Shown here: positions 25,213-34,700 of the stretch, one piece after another
How positions within the stretch are numbered: position 1 is the first letter of the stretch
Layout: the number at the start of each line of letters is the position of its first letter
Source: Bog-950 sp964615305
GTDB lineage: Bacteria; Bacteroidota; Bacteroidia; Chitinophagales; LD1
Assembly (NCBI GenBank): GCA_964615305.1
Contig: CAZTNA010000007.1
Location: 97,502 to 161,501, forward strand
Direction: 5' to 3'
Length of the DNA: 64,000 bases
Position numbers and translations under genes: made by a program
The notes under the pieces: generated by a model
The model's database searches: none
What the model saw: the letters and a program-made list of their open reading frames with translations, nothing else
Told to the model about the DNA's origin: nothing

Positions 25213-26835
25213 ATGAGATATTTTACCGCCATCGCATTCTTGTTGCTTTGTATATTCGGGAATTCGCAATCTACAACACCCGAAAAACCTACATTAGTTG
25301 TTGGATTGGTAGTAGACCAAATGCGATGGGATTTCTTATATCGTTACACAGACAAATATACTCAAGGCGGGTTTAAGCGTTTGCTAAATGAAGGGTATAG
25401 TTGCGCAAACACCTATATAAACTACTCTCCTTCTTATACTGCGTGTGGTCATACATGTATTTATACCGGCAGCGTACCTAATATTCATGGCATTGCAGGC
25501 AACAACTGGTTTGATGCCGATGAACATAAATACGTGTATTGTACAGACGATAAAACCGAACACACTGTAGGAAGCAACTCTTCTGCAGGCAAAATGTCAC
25601 CTCGCAGAATGGTAACAACAACAATTGGTGATGAGTTAAAACTTGCAACCAACTTTAAGTCAAAAACTATTGGTGTGGCATTAAAAGACAGAGGCTCTAT
25701 ATTGCCGGCAGGGCATTCAGCAGATGCTGCATACTTTTATGATGGCAGTACAGGAAATTGGGTTACTTCTTCGTACTACATGAATGACCTGCCGCTATGG
25801 GTAAAACAGTTCAACGATTATCGCTTGCCTGAAAAATATTTATCTGCCAACTGGAACACCCTTCAACCCATAGAAAAATATTATGAAAGCCATGATGACG
25901 ACAAACATTTTGAAGGCACTTTCGAAAATGAAGAAAAACCTGTTTTCGAGCATAAGGTGGGTGCTTTGGTTAACCCTTCTTACAAGATTTTGGCGGCAAC
26001 CCCTTATGGCAATTCAGTTACCTTGAAATTTGCCGAGGGGGCTATACTTAACGAAAACCTCGGTCAAAGAAACACAACAGATTTTCTGGCGGTAAGTTTG
26101 TCGTCCACTGATTACATCGGTCACCGTTTTGGCCCAAATAGTGTAGAAGTGGAAGATTGCTATCTGCGACTTGACAAAGAACTGGGTGACTTTTTTACTT
26201 TTTTAGATACACACGTAGGCAAAGGAAACTACTTGTTTTTTATGACAGCAGACCATGGCGCTGCACATGTGCCGGCATTTCTAAAGGAGCATAAAATACC
26301 TGCCGGAGTTTTTCCGATTGACACAGTGCTAAAACAATTAGAGATTAAGCTAAACGAGTTATATGGCGAAGGAGAGTGGCTACTTAGTTACGACAACATG
26401 CAGCTGTACCTTAACGATTCAACAATAACTACTAAGAAGGTTAGCCGCACAGAAATATTTGAAACAATTAAAAAGTTTTTACTCCAGTTTGAGGGAGTAT
26501 CGAAAGTATTGGACTTAAAGAATATGGCAAATGAGTTGATTGAGGAGAGAATGAAACAGCACATAATCAACGGATACTACGAAAAACGTTCAGGAGATGT
26601 GTATGTGTTGTTTGAGCCGGGTTGGTTCGAAGGCATGACAAAGGGAACTACTCACGGAACCATTTATCCGTATGACACTCACATTCCTCTCGTTTGGATG
26701 GGTTGGAATGTGAAAAATGGAAGTAATTACAACCGAGTAAACATGACAGATATTGCACCCACTATGGCTGCAATGCTTCGCATACAAGAACCAAGCGGCT
26801 GTATAGGCAAAGTAATAGAGCCGCTGGTGAAATAA
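25213..26835 (+). CDS. pafA: PafA-type alkaline phosphatase
   Basis: Secreted or periplasmic phosphomonoesterase of the alkaline phosphatase superfamily, 540 aa from the ATG at 25213, which gives a good signal peptide (RYFTAIAFLLLCIFGNSQS). The longer frame from 25177 spoils it. Catalytic residues match PafA: metal D35 (VVDQMRWD), nucleophile T76 (SPSYTACGH), N98 (AGNNWFD), K158 and R160 (LKDRGSILPAGH), then zinc ligands in SSTDYIGHRFG, TADHGA and TTHGT. Thr as nucleophile with the K-x-R pair points to a monoesterase rather than a diesterase. It releases phosphate from a broad range of organic phosphates outside the cell. Confidence 0.93.
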   Translation: MRYFTAIAFLLLCIFGNSQSTTPEKPTLVVGLVVDQMRWDFLYRYTDKYTQGGFKRLLNEGYSCANTYINYSPSYTACGHTCIYTGSVPNIHGIAGNNWFDADEHKYVYCTDDKTEHTVGSNSSAGKMSPRRMVTTTIGDELKLATNFKSKTIGVALKDRGSILPAGHSADAAYFYDGSTGNWVTSSYYMNDLPLWVKQFNDYRLPEKYLSANWNTLQPIEKYYESHDDDKHFEGTFENEEKPVFEHKVGALVNPSYKILAATPYGNSVTLKFAEGAILNENLGQRNTTDFLAVSLSSTDYIGHRFGPNSVEVEDCYLRLDKELGDFFTFLDTHVGKGNYLFFMTADHGAAHVPAFLKEHKIPAGVFPIDTVLKQLEIKLNELYGEGEWLLSYDNMQLYLNDSTITTKKVSRTEIFETIKKFLLQFEGVSKVLDLKNMANELIEERMKQHIINGYYEKRSGDVYVLFEPGWFEGMTKGTTHGTIYPYDTHIPLVWMGWNVKNGSNYNRVNMTDIAPTMAAMLRIQEPSGCIGKVIEPLVK

Positions 26836-26859
26836 CTTTATTTGCTCACAAAATAATTT

Positions 26860-27981
26860 ATGCTCAAAATAGGTATTTTAGGAGGGGGACAGTTAGGACG
26901 TATGCTGTTACAGCAGGCAGCAAACTATCCGGTTGAAACTTTTGTGTTAGAAACAGGAAACTACTCCCCTGCTTCTACTCTTTGCCAGCATTATTTCAAT
27001 GGCGACATTCGAAAGTTTGATGATGTTTACAACTTCGGCAAACAAGTAGATGTACTTACTATTGAAATTGAAAACGTAAACCAAGTTGCGCTTGAAAAAT
27101 TAGAAGCTGAAGGACTGAAGGTTTTTCCATCGCCTAAAGCACTTGCTGTAATACGAGATAAAGGTCTGCAAAAACAGTTTTACGCAGAGCACAACATTCC
27201 TACTTCGCCCTTTGTATTAGTTCAAAACAGGCAAGAGACAGCTTCAGCAGACATTGAGTTTCCGGTGGTGCAGAAATTACGTACGGGTGGATACGATGGC
27301 AAGGGTGTTCATATTTTGCAATCTGTTGCTGAAGCTGAAAATGGTTTCAATGAACCATGTGTACTCGAAAAACTAGTTGATATTGAAAAAGAGATTTCAG
27401 TGATTGTAGCAAAGAATGAGAAAGGAGAAATTGCAGTTTATCCTCCGGTAGAAATGGTATTTAATCCTGAATATAACTTAGTTGATTATTTGCTTTCTCC
27501 GTCCGAAACTACAATAGAACAAACAACCGAAGCACAAAAGATTGCATTGAAAGTTTTAAATGCCCTGAACAGCAGCGGTATTTTTGCCATAGAGATGTTT
27601 TTAGATAAAACCGGAAAAATATTGGTAAACGAAACCGCACCTCGCGCTCATAATAGTGGTCACCAAAGCATAGAAGGCAATTATTGCTCTCAATACGACA
27701 TGCAACTGCGCGTACTACAAAACCTACCTCTCGGCAACAGTGAAGTTATACAACCCTCGCTCATGCTAAACTTGATTGGAGAAACAGGATATACCGGTGC
27801 TGCAAAATACCGGGGCCTTGAACTTGTAATGCAGATGCAAAACGTTTATGTACATCTATATGGTAAAACTGAAACCAAACCAGGCCGAAAAATGGGGCAT
27901 GTTACTATTCTAGGAAAATCAAAAACAGATTTACTGGGTAAAGCAGAAATAATAAAACAGAATTTAAAGGTAGTTGCTTAA
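26860..27981 (+). CDS. purK: 5-(carboxyamino)imidazole ribonucleotide synthase
   Basis: ATP-grasp enzyme of purine synthesis (AIR + bicarbonate + ATP to N5-CAIR), 373 aa. N-terminal ILGGGQLGRML; TIEIENVN; ATP-grasp parts PVVQKLRTGGYDGKGV, EKLVDIEKEISVI, GIFAIEMFLDKTGKILVNETAPRAHNSGHQSIE; and the C-terminal GKTETKPGRKMGHVTI. All are diagnostic of PurK. It lies 24 bp downstream of pafA. purE is not in the window; purB is 2.3 kb further on. Confidence 0.97.
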   Translation: MLKIGILGGGQLGRMLLQQAANYPVETFVLETGNYSPASTLCQHYFNGDIRKFDDVYNFGKQVDVLTIEIENVNQVALEKLEAEGLKVFPSPKALAVIRDKGLQKQFYAEHNIPTSPFVLVQNRQETASADIEFPVVQKLRTGGYDGKGVHILQSVAEAENGFNEPCVLEKLVDIEKEISVIVAKNEKGEIAVYPPVEMVFNPEYNLVDYLLSPSETTIEQTTEAQKIALKVLNALNSSGIFAIEMFLDKTGKILVNETAPRAHNSGHQSIEGNYCSQYDMQLRVLQNLPLGNSEVIQPSLMLNLIGETGYTGAAKYRGLELVMQMQNVYVHLYGKTETKPGRKMGHVTILGKSKTDLLGKAEIIKQNLKVVA

Positions 27982-28131
27982 TTTGTTTTAACGCACTTTA
28001 ATTCGTTGCCGTTTACCAGTTACTCTGAGTTTTACACTTAATGTAGGTGAGTTGCTTTAAACAGGTTTAATGTTTGCCAGCCTGGCTGAAGATTAGCTTC
28101 TCTCCTTTTTTCTTTCTTCGCGAACCAAAAC

Positions 28132-29301
28132 ATGGTTATGCTAGAACTTATTCAGGAGATTATTCAAAAATTTGGCCCACGGCCTGCGGGAAGTACTTCT
28201 GAGAAAGGGGCTCAAGAACTGATAGTAGAAAAAAGCCGTGCATTTACTCAAAAGGTTCAATTGCTCGAATTTGAGGCATATCTAAACGCCCGTTTTGGTA
28301 AATTGAAATACTACTGTGTTCTGTTCTTCGTTTCGTTGAGTATGTATTTTGCTTGGCCGGCAGCTGGGTTAGTAATCTCATTATTGAACGTTGCTGCATT
28401 TGTGCTCGATTTTATGACCTACAGAGTTGTACTTGGCAGTTTCCCCGGACCGCTCTCTAAAAGTTGGAATGTAGAAGCTGTACTTGAACCGCAAGGTGAT
28501 GTAAAAAGCACGTTAGTATTTTGCGGGCATATTGACAGCGTGTATGAGTTCAAGTGGTGGTATAAACTAAAGCAAACCGGCATTACTCTTAACATTATTG
28601 CAGGCGTTTTGTTTCTCTTACTGCCATTGTTGTATCTTTTAATGCTTTTTGTGCCAGATGGAAACTGGCATTGGTATGCTTGGCTATTTATAACAATCCT
28701 TTCACCTTCAACCATTACTTACTTTAACATGCACGGCAATAATCCGGTAGATGGCGCGTGTGACAATCTTAGTGGTGTGGCTATTGCATTTGAAGTATTT
28801 AAATCATTTGCCAATAAACAGATGCACGGCATTTCTACGCTTCAACATACGCGGCTAAAATTTGTAAGTTTTGGAAGCGAAGAAACCGGGCTTACGGGTT
28901 CTTACAACTACGTAAAAGTAAAAGCCCAAGAACTAATTGACGAAAAGGCCAACGTAATAAACATTGATAGCATACGCCTACCTGAAGCTATTTGTATAGT
29001 AAAACGCGAAACTATGAACGGCACTGTTTTCGACAATAACTTAATCGAGAAAATTCAACACAGTTTCGGTTCGGTAAATGTTCCTATTAAAACAGGAGTA
29101 ACACCGGTGGGCGGCACAGATGGAGTTTTTTTTATACGTGCCGGAATACCGGCAGTGTCGGTTATTGGTTTGCCGATGGATAAACTCGACCCTACTTACC
29201 ACACCCGCTTAGACGTAGTAGAAAATGTCAATCCTAAAGCGTTAGAAAATGCCGCCATTGGTTTTCGTGCGTTTGTGGCGCAATGGGATAGTGCCTCGTA
29301 A
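28132..29301 (+). CDS. M28 family zinc aminopeptidase with internal membrane segments
   Basis: 389 aa. M28 metallopeptidase motifs: first zinc His in CGHIDSVYEF (His133), bridging Asp in VDGACDNLSGVA (Asp208 or Asp211), catalytic Glu pair in FGSEETGLTGS, Asp in NIDSIRLP, and the last His in YHTRLDVVENV. Unusually, two hydrophobic stretches (about 60-96 and 150-195) interrupt the fold; the second lies between zinc ligands His133 and Asp211. There is no N-terminal signal peptide. The protein is therefore probably membrane-bound with its active site assembled around a helical hairpin. An ATG two codons downstream (28138) is an alternative start. Substrate unknown. Confidence 0.85.
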   Translation: MVMLELIQEIIQKFGPRPAGSTSEKGAQELIVEKSRAFTQKVQLLEFEAYLNARFGKLKYYCVLFFVSLSMYFAWPAAGLVISLLNVAAFVLDFMTYRVVLGSFPGPLSKSWNVEAVLEPQGDVKSTLVFCGHIDSVYEFKWWYKLKQTGITLNIIAGVLFLLLPLLYLLMLFVPDGNWHWYAWLFITILSPSTITYFNMHGNNPVDGACDNLSGVAIAFEVFKSFANKQMHGISTLQHTRLKFVSFGSEETGLTGSYNYVKVKAQELIDEKANVINIDSIRLPEAICIVKRETMNGTVFDNNLIEKIQHSFGSVNVPIKTGVTPVGGTDGVFFIRAGIPAVSVIGLPMDKLDPTYHTRLDVVENVNPKALENAAIGFRAFVAQWDSAS

Positions 29302-29309
29302 CAAAACCA

Positions 29310-30227
29310 ATGATTCAACGTTACAAAAACAGTTCAGCAGTTACACGCGCTCATGTGCAAATGCACATCTCTATATTACTCTGGGGTGCTACTGCTGTAC
29401 TCGGAAGGGGGATACAGCTATCTGAAGGACTATTGGTATGGTATCGCATGTTTATTACAGTAATAGGATTAGGGCTACTTGTACTTTTTACAAGCACAAG
29501 CTTTAAAGTAAATAGAAAAGATTTATGGGAGTTGTTTGTTATCGGCACTCTGCTAATGGTGCATTGGCTTTTTTTCTATGGCGCTATTAAATATTCAAAT
29601 GTTAGCATAACTCTAAGCATTTTTTCTAGCACAACATTGTTTACAGCTTTCATAGAACCGGTAGTCACTACCAAGCGATTTAACAAAACTGAACTACTCT
29701 ATAGCTTAATGGCTATAGCGGGCATAGCACTAATTTTTTACAGCGATAAAAACTCCTACACAACCGGAATTATTCTTGCTCTGCTGGCAGCATTTGTAGG
29801 AGCGTTTTTCAACATACTCAACAAAGACATAGTTCACCGAGTATCCACTTCAGTGGTTACATTTTATGAAATTGTGTTCGGCTTACTTGTACTAACTTTA
29901 TTTTTACCTCTTTACCTATATTGGCTGCCGCCCGCGTCACTGTACCCAACTTATAACGACTGGGTTTTATTGTTTGTTTTGGCCATAGGATGCACTCAAA
30001 TTCCACTCATTTTATCGCTCAACGCGCTAAAACACTTATCGGCCTTTACACTCAACCTGTCAATAAACCTTGAGCCGGTTTACGGAATTGCCTTGGCATT
30101 TATTTTTTTTGGTGAAGCAAAAATGCTGAGTGCCGGATTTGTTGCAGGTGCTGCGTTAATTCTGTTATCTGTATTTCTACACTCTTATTTTGCAAAAGAC
30201 GCAGAACCTAAATCATTAGAAACATAA
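29310..30227 (+). CDS. EamA/DMT superfamily transporter
   Basis: 305 aa with about ten hydrophobic helices arranged as two EamA halves (LLWGATAVLGRGIQLSEGLLVWYR at the start; LGEAK-like FFGEAKMLSAGFVAGAALIL near the end). Drug/metabolite exporter family; substrate cannot be predicted. It begins 8 bp after the M28 peptidase stop, so the two are probably co-transcribed. Confidence 0.88.
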   Translation: MIQRYKNSSAVTRAHVQMHISILLWGATAVLGRGIQLSEGLLVWYRMFITVIGLGLLVLFTSTSFKVNRKDLWELFVIGTLLMVHWLFFYGAIKYSNVSITLSIFSSTTLFTAFIEPVVTTKRFNKTELLYSLMAIAGIALIFYSDKNSYTTGIILALLAAFVGAFFNILNKDIVHRVSTSVVTFYEIVFGLLVLTLFLPLYLYWLPPASLYPTYNDWVLLFVLAIGCTQIPLILSLNALKHLSAFTLNLSINLEPVYGIALAFIFFGEAKMLSAGFVAGAALILLSVFLHSYFAKDAEPKSLET

Positions 30228-30254
30228 ATTGGTGTTGTCATTCTGATCATTCGC

Positions 30255-30284
30255 TTGTGTCCTGTCTATTGTATCTTATCTTCG
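30255..30284 (+). promoter_or_regulatory. Promoter of purB
   Basis: TTG (30255-30257), 19-bp spacer, TATCTTCG (30277-30284; one substitution to TAnnTTTG). The box ends only 4 nt before the purB ATG, so the transcript is predicted to be leaderless or nearly so. Confidence 0.5.
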
Positions 30285-30288
30285 CCCC

Positions 30289-31629
30289 ATGTCGCTTAAT
30301 CAACTCACAGCCATTAGCCCCGTTGACGGGCGTTATCACTTAAAAACCCAAGAACTAAGCCCTTACTACTCTGAGTTTGGGTTGATTAAATACAGGGTGC
30401 TGGTTGAAGTGGAATACTTCATTGCACTTTGCCAGTTACCATTACCTCAACTAGCAAACTTCCCCGGTTCTCAATTTTCTAATCTGCTTCACTTAGCTCA
30501 GCATTTCAGCGAAGCCGATGCACAAAAAATAAAAGACACCGAAAAAATAACAAACCATGATGTAAAAGCAGTTGAATACTTTTTAAAAGAAAAATTCGAT
30601 GGGTTAGGTTTACAGCAGTGGAAAGAGTTTATTCATTTCGGGCTTACATCACAGGATATAAACAACACAGCAGTACCGCTTTCATTCAAACAAGCACAAA
30701 CCGATATTTACTTACCCTATATCAATCGTGTTTGCGCTCAGCTTGAAATGCTTTCATTAGAGTGGAAAAACATACCTATGTTAGCACACACCCACGGGCA
30801 ACCGGCCTCGCCCACACGTTTGGGAAAAGAAATTGCTGTTTTTGTGGAGCGAATCAAGAATCAGCTTGTTCTCTTATCTCAGATACCATACAATGCAAAA
30901 TTTGGTGGAGCCACAGGAAATTTTAATGCTCATCATGTGGCCTATCCGGGTGTAAACTGGGTTGATTTTGCCAATAAATTTGTAAACGATAAGCTAACAC
31001 TTACCCGATTACAAAACACAACGCAAATAGAACACTATGACAATTTTTCAGCTCATTTTGATGCTATAAAGCGAATTAATACAATACTGATTGACTTATG
31101 CAGAGATATGTGGATGTACATCAGTATGAATTACTTTAAACAAAAAGTAAACAAAAATGAGGTTGGGTCATCGGCCATGCCACATAAAGTAAACCCAATT
31201 GATTTTGAAAATGCTGAGGGTAATCTTGGTTTGGCTAATGCAATACTGGAGCATTTATCTGCCAAGTTACCGGTTTCACGGCTTCAGAGAGACTTGACCG
31301 ACTCTACAGTTTTACGAAACATTGGAATGCCACTGGCTCATACATTAATTGCCTTCTCTTCAATAGAAAAAGGATTAAGCAAACTTCTTTTAAACGAAAC
31401 GGAACTTAATATGGACCTGGAGGACAATTGGGCGGTTGTGGCCGAAGCCATTCAAACTGTTTTGAGAAGAGAAGGGATACCGAATCCGTATGAACAGCTT
31501 AAAGAACTTACTCGTGGCAGCGTAATTAACAAGCAAACTATCCATAATTTTATTGAAACCTTACCCATTTCTAATGCGTTGAAAATGGAATTGAAGCAAA
31601 TTACTCCCCAAAATTACACGGGTGTGTAA
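30289..31629 (+). CDS. purB: Adenylosuccinate lyase
   Basis: Fumarase/aspartase-superfamily lyase used twice in purine synthesis (SAICAR and adenylosuccinate cleavage). 446 aa. Landmarks: SPVDGRYHLKTQELSPYYSE, TNHDVKAVEYFLKE, HFGLTSQDINNTA, the catalytic-His segment AHTHGQPASPTRLGKE, and the signature GSSAMPHKVNPIDFENAEGN. The length and the IEHYDNFSAHFDAIKRI segment match the E. coli-type PurB. Monocistronic; its start codon nearly touches the promoter box. Confidence 0.97.
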   Translation: MSLNQLTAISPVDGRYHLKTQELSPYYSEFGLIKYRVLVEVEYFIALCQLPLPQLANFPGSQFSNLLHLAQHFSEADAQKIKDTEKITNHDVKAVEYFLKEKFDGLGLQQWKEFIHFGLTSQDINNTAVPLSFKQAQTDIYLPYINRVCAQLEMLSLEWKNIPMLAHTHGQPASPTRLGKEIAVFVERIKNQLVLLSQIPYNAKFGGATGNFNAHHVAYPGVNWVDFANKFVNDKLTLTRLQNTTQIEHYDNFSAHFDAIKRINTILIDLCRDMWMYISMNYFKQKVNKNEVGSSAMPHKVNPIDFENAEGNLGLANAILEHLSAKLPVSRLQRDLTDSTVLRNIGMPLAHTLIAFSSIEKGLSKLLLNETELNMDLEDNWAVVAEAIQTVLRREGIPNPYEQLKELTRGSVINKQTIHNFIETLPISNALKMELKQITPQNYTGV

Positions 31630-31723
31630 AAGTAAAATCTGTTGAACTATTTGTTTCGTAGTTAGAATGAAACATTTTTGCCCGAATTCGGTTTAAGTAT
31701 TTGGAACCCCTTAACCAAAATAA

Positions 31724-34700
31724 GTGAGATGCAACAGTTTAAAGAAGAAATTGCATCTAACTGATAAAAAGAACAAGCTAAGAGTGAGAAGGAAATTTAC
31801 CCTGATTCTGTTTTTGTGCATTTCTGTGGCTCATAATATGAGCGCACAGTTAAATTGTCAGTTTAGTTCATCAGCACTTTTTGGCTGTCCGCCATTGGTA
31901 GTGAACTTCACCGACCAATCAACCGGTAACCCAACCACGTATTGGTGGGATTTTGACAATGGAAACACCTCTACCAACCAAAACCCCACTACATCCTATT
32001 CTGCTGCAGGAATTTATAACGTTATACACGCTGTAAGTGATGGTGTTAGCTCCGACACGCAGGTATTACAAATACGAGTGTTCTTACCTGCCACTGTAAA
32101 CTTTACTTCTGCCGATAATCATGGTTGTATTTTTCCTTGCCATACTGTAAACTTTACCAACCAAACTATTCCGGGTGAAAGCCCCGTAACCCAATACGTT
32201 TGGGATTATGGCGATGGTTCACTTCCACAAACAGGTTATAACACCAGCCATTGTTACAATACAGTAGGAAGTTATGATGTTACCTTGGTAGCCCGTGACA
32301 GCAATAACTGCCAAACCAGCAAAATACTACCCGGCTTTGTTGTAATTGGGCTAAACCCTCAAGCTAATGCTACAGCCAACCCTACGCAATCTTGTAACTC
32401 ACCACAGGTGGTGAGTTTTACAGGAAATGGCACAAGTAGCAACGGTGTGCTAACTTATAACTGGTATTTTGGAAATGGAGGCAACTCATCACTGCAAAAC
32501 CCTACTAACGTTTATGTGAGTGGAATATACGACCCCATGTTAATTGTTACCGACACATTGGGCTGCCAAGACACTGCTTTTTTGCAAATATCAGTCACTG
32601 ATGTAGATGCCGGGTTTACTGCTACCTCTAATAATGCTTGTAATGGTGTACCAATTCAGTTTACCGACACTTCAAATTTTGCTACATCATGGCAATGGAA
32701 TTTTGGTGATGGGAACAGTAGTACCCAGCAAAACCCGTTGCACACCTATACTGCTAACGGAACATATACTGTTACGTTAACTGTAACGTACGGGCCTTGC
32801 ACCGACACCGAAACCCAGACAAACTATATTACTGTAACAGATCCGGTAGCATTTACTTTTTCAGCAGATGATACCTTAGCCTGTACCGCACCGCACACAG
32901 TAAATTTCACCAGTAATGTTAGTGGAGTAGCGGGTGGTTACTTATGGGATTTTGGCGATGGAACCACCTCAACATCTGCAAATCCTTCGCACACATACAC
33001 TGCCAACGGAACATATACGGTAACACTTTCTGTAGCAAACAGCAGTGGTTGCTATAATACACAAACCCTGAGTACTTCTGTAACAGTAGGTTCTTTGCAA
33101 GCCAGCTTTACGATTGATTCTACAATGGGTTGTACACCGCTTACGGTTCGGTTTACAAATACCAGTGTTTCAAATGTTCCCATAACCAGTTTTGAGTATT
33201 TTTTTGGTGACGGTACATTTTCTACCGGAGCTAATCCTGTTCATATATACAACGCAGCAGGCCAATACACCCCGGAGCTAATAGTTACAAACGCTGAAGG
33301 TTGTATAGATACATTTACCTACTCCGGCACAATTAATGTTGGGCAATCACTTAACCCTTCGTTTACAGCTACACCGCTTGTTCAATGTGTTAACCAATTG
33401 GTAACTTTCACCAACCTGACACAAGGTGGCAGCGCAAGTACCATTTACACTTGGGATTTTGGCGATGGAACAACCAGCAACTTAGTAAACCCTACACATG
33501 CTTATACCGATACCGGATTTTATGACATTACGTTAACCGTAATAAACCAAGGCTGCTCTAACGACACTATTAAAATACGCTATATAGAAATAGTGGTTCC
33601 AAAAGCAGATTTTTATTTCGACTTTGATTGCACCAACCCCACTACAGTAGCTTTTTATGACACCTCACAAGGTGCAGACACGTGGCTCTGGGATTTTGGT
33701 GATGGCACGTCTTCTAATCAACAAAACCCCGTTCATACTTTCCCTTCGCAGGCAATTTATACTGTGCAGTTAACCGTTACCAACTTTACCACCGGCTGTA
33801 CCGATTCGTTAGTAAGAGACATTCCTATTGGAACGCCCAATGCAGGTTTTACGGCTGATACGTTTAGTGGTTGTATGCCGCTTCAAGTTCGGTTTACTGA
33901 TACTTCAACATTTGCAAGCAGTTGGTTATGGTATTTTGGAGATGGATCTACTTCTACGTTACAAAATCCTGCCCATATTTATACCGATACAGGTCGTTAT
34001 ACGGTGTCATTGGTAATCAATCCGGTTGATTCTTGTTCAGACTCTATTACTTATACAAACTATATTACAGTATATGGTATAAAGTCAAAAATTGGTGCAG
34101 ACCCAATTTCGGGTTGTGTACCCTTGACTGTAAACTTTACAGATACCAGTTCATCGTACATGGGTTCGATAGTTAGCTACCTTTGGACATTCAATACCGG
34201 TGATAGCAGTTTTGTAGCCAATCCAACGTACACGTTTGATACGGCAAGAACTTTTTCAATTAGGCTTATTACAACAGATTCAAGGGGGTGTTCAGCTACT
34301 GCATCGCGCTTTATTACAACTTACCATGTAACCGCTAACTTTATTTCAGACACTGCTGTGTGCCCGGGCGAAGTAGTTAACTTCATTAATTTATCAACCG
34401 GTGGGGCAAGTCAATTTGTATGGGATTTTGGCGATGGAACAACTTCAACACAGCAAAGCCCCTCGCATTTCTACACCAATTCGGGTAACTACTCTGTTTC
34501 TTTGATATCTACTCGCACAAATCCGACATGTAGCGATACGTTGGTAATTCCTAATTTTTTAAATGTGGATACTCCGGTTGCTGATTTTTTTGTTACCACA
34601 ACTTTTGCCCCTTGTCCACCATTTCCTGTTCAATTCTTTAATACAACAAATCGTACGGATCTTAACTGGCTTTGGAGATTTGGTGACGGAGATACTAGTA

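Noticed and set aside
31729..31764. ATG start for the PKD protein at 31729
   Set aside because: It is out of frame with the protein and ends after a dozen codons; the in-frame GTG starts at 31724 or 31784 are preferred.
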